NCBI GenBank assembly: GCA_021234155.1
Contig: JAJEKV010000080.1
Coordinates: forward strand, 4,321,953 to 4,385,952
Length of the DNA: 64,000 bases
Source: Isoetes taiwanensis
Lineage: Eukaryota; Streptophyta; Lycopodiopsida; Isoetales; Isoetaceae
Reading direction: 5' to 3'
Under the pieces are notes generated by a model, which worked only from the letters and a program-made list of their open reading frames with translations, was not told the DNA's origin and made no database searches. Positions 45,040 through 56,515 of the stretch are shown here, piece by piece; the first letter of the stretch is position 1, and the number at the start of each line of letters is the position of its first letter. A program made the translations under genes and the position numbers.

Positions 45040-46196
45040 ATGAAGCAGGAAACCCACCTGGAAACCATGGCTTTATTAAGCCAAGTGCATAAGCTGTATC
45101 ACATGCCAGAGGCCAATGTCGGTAATATTGACTTACAGGATGTAGGCTGGTGCTTTGATTTGGAAGACTTAGAAGAAGGGTTAAGTCATCTTGCCAACGG
45201 AAAGCGGGCTGATTCAATTGGGCTGGTAGCTGAAATGTTCAAATGGCGGGTAACTCAATACATGTTGCATTGTTGTCATTATTTAACAATGTTTTGTGCA
45301 AAGGGTTTCCTCGCACTTGGCAGCTGAACATAGTTATTCCCTTGCATAAAGCTGGAGATGAGAAGGATCCTGGAAATTACCGAATGATTCTGGTTAGTAG
45401 TTTATATGCCAAATTATTTGCTGCTATGCTGAATTGTAAATTGAGCACCTGGGCTGAAAAACATAATGTTAGAGCCACTGGACAGGCAGGCTTTAGACCA
45501 AAAAGATCTACAGTTGATCATTTGGTTACTTTGCGAGCTATGGTTGATTCGGTTAAGGGTAAGAAAAAACCCCTTTATGCTCTTTTTGTTGATTATGCTA
45601 AGGCATTTGACACCGTATCTCGTAGTAATTTATGGGAGAGGATGGAGGCCCTAGGGGTACCAATTGAGCTTAGACATGCAGTGAAGATACTTTATGATAA
45701 AGTTTTGGTACAGCTATCATCCCCCTACATTGAGCAATGCGCAGATGTGGTAGAAAGTAATATTGGAGTGAAGCAAGGGTGCCCACTGTCGCCCACACTA
45801 TTTGGCCTATTCATAGACCAACTGCAGGCTTGGATGTCCGAATATGGCGGGGAGGGGACCCCATTGTTTAGATGCATGGTTCTGTTGCTCTTATATGCTG
45901 ATGATGTTGTTCTTCTTTCCCGTTCAGTGGAAGGCATGCAGAAGCATTTAGATGCGCTGGCACATTTCTGTGAACAGAAAAGTATGAGGGTAAATATGTC
46001 AAAGACTAAGATGATGGTATTTGGGACAAATAAAGTAGATCATCTTAAATTCCTCTATCATGGAGAACCTGTGGAAATTGTCACCTCGTATAAGTATCTA
46101 GGGATACATGTGGACAAGGGGCATAGCTGGAACTTCTATTTTGTTGAGCATAGAGTAAATGGAGGCCTAAAAGCACTATATAGCATGCAGCAGTAA
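45040..46196 (+). pseudogene. LINE reverse transcriptase
   Basis: RT blocks are clear: PLHKAGDEKDPGNYRMI, GQAGFRPKRSTVDHL, LYALFVDYAKAFDTV, GVKQGCPLSPTLFGLFID, the active site LLLYADDVVLLS (about 45890-45925), and VNMSKTKMMVFG. A frameshift near 45240 separates the upstream part, and a TAA after LYSMQQ ends the frame at 46196. Confidence 0.92.
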
Positions 46197-46229
46197 AAGT
46201 GGAAAAGCAGAAATATGGGACTTTAGCCC

Positions 46230-46990
46230 GGGGCGTTACATTATTATCGAAAAGCTGGTCCAAACAGTTTTGCTCTATGGGTGTGAAGTATGGGGGCCGG
46301 GATTATCGGTAGAATCCTGGAAAAAGGTTGAGAAAGTGCAGAAGAAGTTCTTGAGAACAGAATTGGGTACTAAAGCTCAAACTCCATATGATATGCTGCT
46401 TGTAGAGTGTGGCATGATGCCACTAGAGGCTGAAGCCCTATGCAGAACGCTTACATATCTCTCTAAGTTGCTATTTGATATGCCAGAAGATAGCTTACCA
46501 AGGCTAGCATTGGAAGAAACAAGAGACAAGGGGTGGTACTCAGATATTAGGGAATGGATGAGGAAGTGGGGGATGGACATTCATGGTATACGTGAGAATA
46601 AGGGCAATCTAAGAGAGTGGGTGCATGAGCACCTCATTAGAAGAAGCTGGAGAGTCCCGGAGACCAAAAAACATTTCTATAGACAGTATATAAATCCCAC
46701 TCTCCAAGAGGCCAAATACCTCAAGGAAGGTGTGTCTTTTGGCGCCGCATGGATGATAAGCGTGGATGCGGCTTAGCTCCCATAGGCTTGGGGTTGAAGT
46801 AGGACGTTGGAGTAATATTCCCCATGAATTGAGATTTTGCAAAGTATGCAATATGGGAGAAGTAGAAGATGAATTACATGTCATCGTAAGGTGCCCGTCA
46901 TACTCAGGGATTCGAGATAAGTACAATATCCATTCAAACTCTTTGCCGGAATTCTTTGATATGCCCGACATCACATTGGGAAATACTTGA
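46230..46990 (+). pseudogene. LINE C-terminal region with CCHC finger
   Basis: The first frame has VLLYGCEVWGPGLSVESW, a segment shared with all LINE copies in the window, and ends at about 46776. A second frame holds CKVCNMGEVEDELHVIVRC, a C-x2-C-x8-H-x5-C type finger typical of the end of plant LINE proteins. The two are separated by a frameshift. Confidence 0.85.
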
Positions 46991-47190
46991 AGGAAATATT
47001 GATACTGAGAGAAACGGTTAATGAGTATTAAAGATTGTAATGTTATACATGATGAGAGTTGGGAAGAGTCTAATGCATTCTTGTCAAAGATGCATTAGAG
47101 GATATCTTTATAACGTTGAATATGTATATTGATCGCCCTCATAGACCCCGGTGGTCTGGGGCGTGCAAATAATAAATACAACATTTCATT

Positions 47191-47193
<3 letters not shown>

Positions 47194-47261
<68 letters not shown>
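47194..47261. repeat. (CT)n microsatellite at LINE tail
   Basis: A 68-base CT tract directly follows the ATTTC tail of the LINE. Tail-associated microsatellites often arise from LINE 3' ends. Confidence 0.95.
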
Positions 47262-47266
<5 letters not shown>

Positions 47267-47380
47267 ACACACGCACGCATGCCTTGCATACGCTACATAC
47301 GGATCCGATAGACTTGTTGGTTCCCATGGATGTTAAAGTTAAATTCAGTTCAATTCAATTTTGGGATCTTCATAATGCCT
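47262..47380 (+). mobile_element. Short LINE 3' end fragment
   Basis: The segment ends with GTTGGTTCCCATGGATGTTA and a run of ATTCAGTTCAATTCAATTTT, the same architecture as the 3' ends at 8220, 20690 and 62200. Only about 100 bases remain. Confidence 0.6.
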
Positions 47381-47559
47381 TTGCATTCTAGTTTTCTATA
47401 AGCATGAGGGGTAAAGGGACAATAGATGAGATATTGCATTTTTGCACCGGTCCTGCACCCCCTCAAGGAATACAAATCAAATTCTTGATGGTTTTGTTAT
47501 GCAAAAATAGGTGTTAAGTAATTGAAGTAACTTGTCTTACATGGAATACTAGTATAAGG

Positions 47560-48060
47560 ACATGTGATCGGTGCATTGCATCACATGTAGCAAATCAAGT
47601 ACTGGCCCTACCACTATAAAGACCCGTGATATGAAAGGATAGGACATGTAGAGAATCAAGTATTCTTTCCTACTTCTATAAAGACATGTGACAATAGAAG
47701 TATTACACATGTCGAAATTCATGTATTCTTTCCTACAATGCCTTAGCAAATAAAGTACTCTGTCCTACTACTATAAAGACATGTGACATGTAAGCATATG
47801 ACATGTAGAGAATCAAGTATTCTTTCCTACTTCTATAAAGACATGTGACAATAGAAGTATTACACATGTCATAATTCATGTATTCTTTCCTACAATGCCT
47901 TAGCAAATAAAGTACTCTGTCCTACTACTATAAAGACATGTGAATGGAAGTATAGGACATGTAGAGAATCAAATATTCTTTCCTACATCTATAAAGACAT
48001 GTGACAATAGAATTATTAGACATGTAGAAATTCAAGTATTCTTTCCTACAGTGGATTGTA
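47560..48060. repeat. Tandem repeat, ~156-bp unit of two halves
   Basis: The word CTATAAAGACATGTGA recurs at about 47617, 47677, 47774, 47834, 47930 and 47990, with alternating spacings of about 60 and 97 bases. This gives a ~156-bp higher-order unit present about three times. Units also share GAATCAAGTATTCTTTCCTA and AGCAAATAAAGTACTCTGTC. Confidence 0.85.
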
Positions 48061-48408
48061 TTATAAAATGACATGTCACAATAGAAGAAACTACAAAACA
48101 ACAGTGGATGTTTTAGTCCACTGAAAAAAGAACACCATTATCGAACAAAACCATACCTCCACAAATCCACATGTAGGATTCTTTGAAAACAGGACATGTA
48201 GACCTACCAAAACTGATGTTTTCAACAGTGGACCAAAAACCGGGGTGAGTGTGAAATGAATAATCAGAGTGGATTTTGAGATGCAAAAGGAAGATAAAGA
48301 ACCACAGTAATTGGATCTTTGATTTTGTGTCTGGCCTTGACACAAAGTATCTCAGATTTTTCTAAGCAGTACTTGCGATTTGGCTATTTGCCTATCCATA
48401 ATATGCAG

Positions 48409-48826
48409 TTAGCCACAGTCAATCCAGAAAATGAAAATTCTGTTAAAGTTCACTAGCATTATATAGCTACCACGATTTTGAAACAGATCTAATGCTAAAG
48501 AAACCTGATTGGGAATGACGTCCATGTCTTCTTCTGGATCTTCACTGTCTAGATGCACAATTTCTTCAGTGTTCATTGCCTGAATATTGTTGTTCTCTGC
48601 TGCTTGAGAGCTGCAACCTTCGCCATTGCTAGCCACGAATTTTCTGATCCCTAAGGCCTTGGGCTGGGAGGGAGCAGCCACTAGACCAATTTCTTGCAGA
48701 AAGAGCTTCGAAGGTTGTTCTGGAGCCTCCCCAGCAGCTTTACAGAGAGCCTGCCCTCTTAATTAGATCAAGGAGCTGTGCCCGATTCAGATTCTTGATG
48801 TGCGCCTTCTCCATCCCGGCCATACC
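48409..48826 (-). pseudogene. Hypothetical gene piece, family unknown
   Basis: A start at about 48826 gives MAGMEKAHIKNLNRAQLLDL, then a frameshift near 48755 leads into CKAAGEAPEQPSKLFLQEIG and VASNGEGCSSQAAENNN, followed by an acidic HLDSEDPEEDMDVIPNQ. A GT after DVIPNQ may be a splice donor. The composition looks like a disordered nuclear protein, but no domain is recognised. Confidence 0.35.
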
Positions 48827-48900
48827 TGGAACAAGACACTGGGTGTTTCTATATGTTCTGTGCAGGCTTTATGCCATTAGGCTACAGGCAACTACAGCAG

Positions 48901-49025
48901 CCAGCACATCATCATGTTGTCTGCCATTTAGAGGTATTTTTGCTGCTTAATTTGGCTACATTCTACTCCAACAGCAGCATTACTTGGCGAAGCCATAACT
49001 ACCTCCAAGAAGTGAAAGATTTTCA
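48901..49025 (+). repeat. Dispersed repeat, direct mate at 28621-28745
   Basis: Second copy of the segment with GCTGCTTAATTTGGCTACAT and ATTACTTGGCGAAGCCATAA. It abuts the protein-like region that follows. Confidence 0.8.
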
Positions 49026-50215
49026 TGCCATTTCGCAGCAGTCGATCTGAAATTAGCCACATCATTGTGGAAAATAGCAAGGACATCAATGGTAATTGGA
49101 TTGAGTTGCACATCTCATTAGGATTATGGATTACAATGAGACCTCGTCAATCAGGTCAGCATGCTATCAAAAGAAGAAAATTGAATGACGTTGCTTCTCA
49201 TTGGAAGGCCAAAGTGGTTGGGTTTGTGAGGCCAAACATGTAGAAAAGTGGACGAGGTTTTAGTTGCACATGCGTATAGTTTTAGTGACATGCTCAAAGA
49301 AGTAGCAGCTAGTAGACCGCAATTTCCAAAGATGGAAGTCAATTGTATTTGGTACTCTGACTTCAGAGATAAGGTTTCTGTTCACTCTATAACGAGTGTG
49401 TTGGAGGTCTATCATTTTAGCCTTGGACAATTGCTATTTCCTGCTACATCTATGTCCTTTCTACGAGATAGCGATATTTGGTTCCATAAATACCACTACA
49501 CAAAGACAGATGGTAAAGTGGGCAAACTTACCTTAGTGGATGTGCCTAATCTCACTCTCTTGTCCAGGACTTTTAGTGACATGCAAATATTGACAGCATA
49601 TCGCTGCATGCTAGCAACCGAGGTGGGAAGAATCTGACTGAAAGAGGAGGAGTTAGGTATGGAATAAAGGTTTTGCTGCCATTTAAAGTATTTGCATATC
49701 TTTTTAAGGATGTTAAGACGCTGAAAGTTGCCCCTCAAACATACACGTTACGTGATGTTGAAGATGAAAAGCTTCAGAGTATTTTTTTTTTTGCAACCGG
49801 AAGAGGAAACTCATGAAACCGGTGGGCCAATTACGAATGCACACGTTGATACAAGCATATTCGTGTTTTAACTTTCATTAAGTTTGGAATTGCAACATCG
49901 ATTATTCCTAACTTATTATTTTGCAGATATAGGTTACCCAAGCAAACATTATATTGCAATTTCTATGTGCAAAGGAGGAAACAGTTCTGGGAGAGCGGGC
50001 ATTATTCTTGGAAACCAGTAGAAGAGCACCATTTAAGGTCTCCAATGATGCAATTGGCAATAGAAATGGGAGAGGGCCATTTATACACAATAGATGTGGA
50101 AGAGGAATGGTCACTTCTAGAATGCAGAAAATTGCTGGAATCTCTTTTTGGATGTTCTAAATTCCAATTTATCAGAAACGATAAAAGGTTGGTTTTAGAA
50201 GAGAATGTTTGGTAA
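49026..50215 (+). pseudogene. Unrecognised gene, frameshifted
   Basis: Successive plus-strand frames are protein-like. The first has HWKAKVVGFVRPNM. After a shift near 49240 comes VDEVLVAHAYSFSDMLKEVA, continuing to LTAYRCMLATEVG. After another shift near 49630 comes YGIKVLLPFKVFAYLFKDV. An intron-like gap ends in a TTGCAG acceptor at about 49925. The last exon has QRRKQFWESGHYSW, AIEMGEGHLYTIDVEEEW and a stop at 50215. The pieces are consistent with one gene, possibly of a transposon, but I do not recognise the family. The frameshifts argue that it is dead. Confidence 0.4.
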
Positions 50216-50663
50216 AATGCAAAGATTGTATACTTCCTCACAATGTGAGAGCTGTTCTTGAACATTGAATAGTAAGCTAGTAAAAAAAACAATATCACAA
50301 TGGCCAATTGTTGGGTTCAATTTCCAACGTGATCTTTGTGCTCAATATTCTGTTTTATACCAGTCATCTCCATGTGTGTTTGACAGCTACCCACAGATCT
50401 GTTCGCATCCAAATGCCTAAATACTTTGTTGGCAAACTTGATCATTGGGTCATATTGGACTGCCTCACAATTCAAGATTTCATATAATTTGCTGTTAAGT
50501 TCATGTTTATGAATCTTTGGGAGGATTTATCCACTAACCATTTCCTCTCCCCTTGTGTTCTTCTTCCCAGGTTACTGCTATTATAATTTTCCTATTTGCT
50601 TGGGGCTGTGTCTTGTTTTCAACAAGGGTGCTTTGAAGTGGTTCAATGATGCTTGCTGAATTC

Positions 50664-51195
50664 TTATTTTCTGATGGCATCTCTTGGGATTCCAAGAGGT
50701 TGGTGTTCATTAGCTCCTATCAGGTTGGTGTTCTTCAGCTGTGTTTCTTTCCACCTTGTGGTTTCTTTCATGCAACTGAAACTTGGTAGATAACATTCTC
50801 CCATCTCTATAAAAATAAGCTTGTGTGTTAAATAACTGAAATGAAACTTTTTCTCCTCTGGCATGGTATTAAATACTTTCAGGGAGAGCCCCAAATTTTC
50901 CAGTATGTCACATGCATGTTCTAAGCCTCTACATGTAACATACATGTCTACAATGCTATTCATCAAGATTATATCTAACCTGTTGCCTTTTTGTACAAGA
51001 TCTACATGGACCCACTTCCCATATGTGAAAGCTTTCATAAAGGAAAATGCTTTTAGGTGTTGATAGCTCTAATATTATCTGGCCGTACAACTTCCTTTTG
51101 TATTTAATGTCCTGGTTTACCACATTTTGAGTAGGCATACTATCAAAGACCACCTCTGCAATATTGTTAGCAATAGGCATACTATCAAAGACCAC
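50664..51195 (-). pseudogene. PPR-protein relic
   Basis: The minus strand contains VFDSMPIANNIAEVVFDSMPTQN and GKWVHVDLVQKGNRLDIILMNS, continuing IVDMYVTCRGLEHA and then KVFNTMPEE. These match the repeating pattern of plant PLS-type pentatricopeptide proteins (GK-x-H, N-x-L-V-D-M-Y-x-K-C-G, A-x-x-V-F-D-x-M-P), which bind organellar RNA. Frames shift several times and only about two repeats survive, so it is a degenerate fragment. Its lack of neighbouring organellar features suggests a captured or processed remnant. Confidence 0.65.
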
Positions 51196-52034
51196 CTGTG
51201 CAATGAATCTGTTTTTTCACATTTAGCATTTGTGGGTTAAGTATGCTGCCCACTAACAGATGGATCAGCTCTTCACAATTTAAAGCTACTAAATCAACAC
51301 AAGCATTTAAAAGGGGGAGTAAAGTTACAGTATTTGGCCATGTATTTAGCTAGCATTGCAAATCCATGTTGTCCAATCAAACATGCTACAAGCACTTGAT
51401 GTATCCGCATTTTGAGTGCAAGTCAATAGTAGCAATACCTTCCAAACAGCTGAGTCCTTCCCACCTTAAAAATGCAGAGATGTATTCCTAGAGCTGTTAT
51501 CTAGCACTGCATGAAAGTTAAATATACAACTCGACTTTGTAAACTCTGTACAATCTTCTTTTGCTTGTTGGAAAAGGGCAATAGCCTCCCTAGAATGTCA
51601 AAGCATTATGCTCCAAGTAATCAGATCAGGCAGATAACGAGGTGCTACCCTTGGTGCCATTTGGAACCTGAGAACTTTGGTGCAGGGAAACTTTTAACAA
51701 ACCGTGTATCGGGCTCAGGGCATTATCAGAGTTAAGCATTGTAATATACATGGTTCTAAATAGAACTATGCCTTTGAGTACTATCTGCTATTAAACAGGG
51801 GTTTGAGAACATGTCCCAATTATGGGCAGCAGAAAAAAAGTCGGTGACAAGATGATCAGACCGTATCTGTTCTGAGATATCATGTCCTTAATCTTTCATG
51901 TCCCAATTATGGGCAGCATATTACATCTCAGCTACTGCCATAGAACCTTAAAATTTGTTACATCTTAGATATTGCTAAAATCCATTAAAATAATTAGAGG
52001 CTTATTATGTGCATGCAGCCATGTGAAACACCAT
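51196..52034. other. No intact gene; possible PPR remnants
   Basis: At about 51390-51440 the minus strand gives IDLHSKCGYI, which may be another worn PPR repeat. The rest shows nothing recognisable. A duplicated CATGTCCCAATTATGGGCAG word lies at 51810-51830 and 51898-51918. Confidence 0.35.
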
Positions 52035-53514
52035 TTAGATTGGGTGAATACATACATTAATGGTGCTTAATCTAATCCAATTTCCAGTTGCTTCCAACTC
52101 GTTGTCTTCTTGATCTCCATTCCATTTGTGTTGCCTTGGCTTCATCCAAGCTTCCCTTTTCCTTTTTTTTGACAATTCAATTATAGCCTTGTCTACGGCT
52201 GGATTTGCTCTTCGTCTAACATTTCTCTCATGTCTTGCAATCAATCTCCTATAGAACCACTGATTCATTTGGTACAAAGGTTTAGATGTCAATGTACTAA
52301 CCTCTCTGCGTTGCTCTGTGGAAGGCCGCTTTTGCTTGTTTATGCGATTTTTCCATATCCTGAATGTTCCAAACTGCCAGACTACCATATGTTTTAGCGA
52401 ACCAAGGCCCATGTGCATGCAATATGTGGATATAATGACTAACTTCACTTTCTTCCCATGCTGCAATATATGCTTTAGTAAACTTTGAGACGCGCTCTTT
52501 GCTTCCTCTGAGCTGAAAGAATGTTTCTGCAACCGGGCATTTACATCTGAAAATGCATTCCATGCTTCTAATTTCTTAATGGTGGATTGTGCTCTATCTG
52601 TTCTATCCTTCTCGGCCTGCACAAGTTTCTTTCCAAATTCAAACATGCCTTTTCGTTTTGGATACATGCTTTTTAGAAAACGTCTTGCTCTGTCACCACC
52701 CAATGAGACTTTTGCAGGGACTGAACTCTTCGTAGGTTTTTTCTCATCCTTCTCCAATTTCACAAAACCACCATGCAGTCCGGCCTCGGACAGAACCTTC
52801 TCCACCCTTGCTATTCCTTCCTTCATTTCTTTTTCGCCTTTAATATTCCACACAAAACGGCAACTGTGATGGATCATTTTCTCCACAATTCTGACCAACG
52901 CATGCAAGGTGCAGAAGTGAACTCTGTCTAGGGGTATTGGCAATATAGCATTAAACTTTGGATCCTTCTGGTCCCTATCGGGTGGCAAATCTTGGTTACA
53001 TTTCAAGGTGCTTATACTTCTGCGTCTCTTCTGTTCTTTTAGTTTATACATGCAATAAATACAATTGCTATGAGTTTGCAGTGGTGTAGACGATATGTTA
53101 TACATCGCCTTCTCAGTTTTTAGGTCTAAAGCTAAATGAAACCTGATTTTGAAAGAACCATGGCCATCCACTTTTAACAATTCTCCTGATTCATAGAGCC
53201 CAATTAGTCATGATATTTCTGTTTGATCAAAGACCCATTTCAATATGTTATAATTTTCCTTTTGCACTTGGAACATTCCAAGCCACCATGTATGTTCTTC
53301 TGACTGCACTGAAAACCATTCTGGATCCCTATGTTTCTTGCCCTTTTTTTAGCTTCTGTCCTCTTTTCTCATAATCTTCATGAAGAGCATAATTCATCAA
53401 AACTATTGATACCCTCTCAAATTTCTTCTTGCTGGTCAGTTCCATTTCGTCTAGCTTGAGACATATTTCTAGCGTGCCTTGCACTTCTACCTCCTGTATC
53501 TATCCTAGTAAAAG

Positions 53515-56081
53515 TAACAGTAAAAGTGGCAACAAAGGTTTTTGGGAAAAGAAGAAGAAAACGGGGGAATGATGCCTTTAAGGCCTCAACCTGGTATGAT
53601 GATGAGTGTAGAGAACAAAAAAGAAGGGTCAGAGAGCAGAGAGGAAGAGAAACATATCAAGCTGAAAAAGTGATATATCTGAAGATGCTAAAGGCAAAGA
53701 GAAACAAAAACTTGGTACAGCACCAATGGGGATTGGCCAAGCTACTCAAGAAGCAACCCCGAAAATTCTGGAAAGGATTTAAAGGAAAAGGACAGGGGAA
53801 TAAGAAGAATGGAAACACACAAGGCGAGATTGGGGCATCTGGATGGGAGAGATACCTCGAAAAATTGTACAAGACCGGGGCTTCTCCAGCATCGATACCA
53901 GAATTACAGAAGATGGATACGCCCTGCTTCAGCATACAGGAAGTGATGATAGCACTAAATAGGATGGCCAACAACAAAGCTCCAGACCTGTATGGACTAA
54001 CTGTGGAACTAGTAAAATGTGCAGATACTGCATTAGGGAAACAGGTGACAGAAATATTCAACCAAGATAATACACACAGGACTCCTGCATGGATGGGCGA
54101 TAACGGTCATACCCCTACACAAGGGAGGGAGCAGACAGGAACCTGGAAATTACAGAACCATAATGGTTAGCTCTATCTTTGCAAAATGGTTCGGAAAGGT
54201 CCTAGACAATAAGTTGAAACAATGGGTAGAGATAGGGAACCCGAGAGCACAGGGGCAGGCGGGTTTCAGGCCGGAACACTCAACCACGGACCACCTAGTA
54301 ACCCTCGGGATATTAATAGAGCAGAGCAGAAATCAGGGAAGTAAGATGCTGCTTTATGGATTTTAGGAAGGCTTTTGACCAAAGGTCTTAGGGGAGAAGC
54401 TATCTGAGAGGCTCATAGATATGCAGGCACCAAGAGACATGGTAGGGGCAATTGCAAGATTGTACTATAGTGTATATGCAAAAATGGAAGAAGAGGGAAA
54501 AGCAATAGACTGCGACACTGGGGTCAAACAGGGGTGCCCGTTATCCCCAACACTGTTCGGAATATACATAGATGCATTACAAGATTTCATAGCAGAACAG
54601 CAGGGGGACATAGACGCTCCTATGCTAGGGGAAACCAAGGTACCAATTATGTTATATGCTGATGACCTGAGCATGATGGCCACAAAGAACAAGGGAATGC
54701 ACAGGCTGCTGAAACTGAGAGATCTTCTGCGAAAAGACAGGGTTGACAGTAAACCTTGCAAAAATCAAGATAGTCTTTTTTGGCAACAGGAATAGACACA
54801 AACCATTCAAGTACTTGGGAAAAGAACTAGAAGAGTCAACAGAATATAGATACCTCGGATGCGACACACACGGCACAGGGAAATGGGCCAAAGGGGCAGA
54901 TACACGATTCCAAGCAGCCATAGGGAGTTACTATAATATGAAAAATTTCTGCAACAAAAGCTGAATAATAGACTGGAAAATCAAATGCTATCTGTTCAAT
55001 GCAGTGGTCGCGACCACGCAACTATACGGGGCTGAGGCTTGGGGACCGGGGCTAACGGAGAAGAAATGGGAAAAATAGGAAGGAATCCTCAGACAATGGC
55101 ATAAACAGGAATTTAAGTTGAGAATAAATGCACCCCAGACAGTCATAGTATATGAGACGGGACAGAAGCCAATGGAGGTGAGGGCATGGGAGAAGACTAT
55201 AAGATATCTCATAAGAAATAATGCAAATGAGAAACCGAGCAAGCATCGCGATCAGTGAGTCAGCAAAATCACACATTATCGCGAGCAACGGGTGGTTTAG
55301 AGATGTACCAGTGTGGACCAGAGAAATGGGGATGAACCTGAGCGACCTTATCAGCGAAGGTGAATGGAATGAGGATTGGGCAAACAAGGCTACGCAGACA
55401 TTGCAAAAACACACAGGCCCAAAACAATTTGGCTTATGACAGTTTTCAATCCAAAGCAGAGGATAGGACAGCAGATGTACCAAGAGAATTTACTAGGAAA
55501 AGCCAGGAGAGATATCCTAGCAAGATTCAGGATGGGGAGTCATGACCTAAGAATTGAAAAGGACAGATGGAGGAGAGTAGAGAGAGACGATCGGATATGC
55601 AGAATTTGCGACAGAGGGGAAGTGGAGGACGAGAACCACATGCTCAATGAGTGCCCAATATATGGAGACATCAGGAACAAATACAGAAACATAAGATGGG
55701 GTCAACCTGTATACGCCATGATGGCAAGGACAGAAACAATGAGAGATTTGGCAGACGCAATACAGGAAATGATGACAAAGCACAGGCAAGTACATAAGGA
55801 AAAAGGACTTCTGATATGAGCCGCCCGGGAGGCGAATCGTAACTGCCCAAAGAAAATGCTCAGCTTAAAGCTGCTTGATAACGACGCACCTCTGCATGGC
55901 CCTGAAGCCGATCCAGAGCAGAGTGCCGGTATTAATAGAAAAAAGGAGAGCCTTCAGAAAAGGCTACAACAAAGCCAGCGTGATGTGTTAGTAGCACCCT
56001 TCAGGGAGCTCACCCATGCCAGGAGCCTCAGGGCACAAGGGACAATAATATATATTCTATTCTATTCTATTCTATTAATGA
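53515..56081 (+). mobile_element. 5'-truncated LINE in an intron
   Basis: It starts after the endonuclease (STWYDDECREQKRRVREQ), has RT blocks GQAGFRPEHSTTDHL, GVKQGCPLSPTLFGIYID and LYADDLSMMA (about 54650-54680), and ends with the finger CRICDRGEVEDENHMLNEC (about 55595-55650). The tail is a run of ATTCT at 56053-56080. Frames break near 54170, 54370, 54770 and 54960. It lies between a splice donor and acceptor of the minus-strand gene around it. No target duplication was identified. Confidence 0.85.
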
Positions 56082-56089
56082 TAAACAAA

Positions 56090-56515
56090 ATCTTAAAGTT
56101 AGACATGCACGAGATTGACAATAAGCTTTATGAAGAACTAGAAAAGCAAGTACAAATGTGGGCTGTTGGGGATCATGTAAATGCAAGATGGCTTAGCAGT
56201 TCTAGTGCAATATTCTTTAAATTCTTATACGCTTTCATTTGCAGCAGACTTGATCAAGAGTGACCACTCTATGGATGATGTGTTGAACCAGATCCATGAT
56301 GTATTCCAGCAGATTTAAATGGGCTTTAAATGCAGAGATATTGCAAAAGGGAGACAAAATAGAGATTTGCATCTTAAAATGGAGACACGAGTGCTTTCAA
56401 TAAGAGATATGGTTGTTGCAACCTTGCGTTATGCTTGGAAAAAGTTTCATGTTCTAAATATGCAGTCAACCAAATTATTCAAGAGAAGATTTTCTTATAG
56501 CCAAGGCCAATAATT
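56090..56515 (+). CDS. Protein-like fragments, family unknown
   Basis: Two short plus-strand runs look coding: LDMHEIDNKLYEELEKQVQM (56100 on), and MGFKCRDIAKGRQNRDLHLK followed by MVVATLRYAWKKFHVLNMQ (56319 on). A GCAG acceptor-like site at about 56240 precedes LIKSDHSMDDVLNQIHDVF. No domain is recognised. It lies inside the intron of the opposite-strand gene and may be another insertion. Confidence 0.25.

Larger units (their letters stand above)
43040..47193 (+). mobile_element. Near full-length LINE
   Basis: In order: a charged ORF1-like region, an AP-type endonuclease, a reverse transcriptase with YADD, and a C-terminal CCHC finger. This is the plan of an L1-like non-LTR element. The 3' end has CATAGACCCCGGTGGTCTGG, matching the other LINEs, then an ATTTC-type tail that runs into a CT microsatellite. 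Frameshifts near 43505, 43800, 44590, 45240 and 46195 break the coding frames. The 5' border is not defined. Confidence 0.85.
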
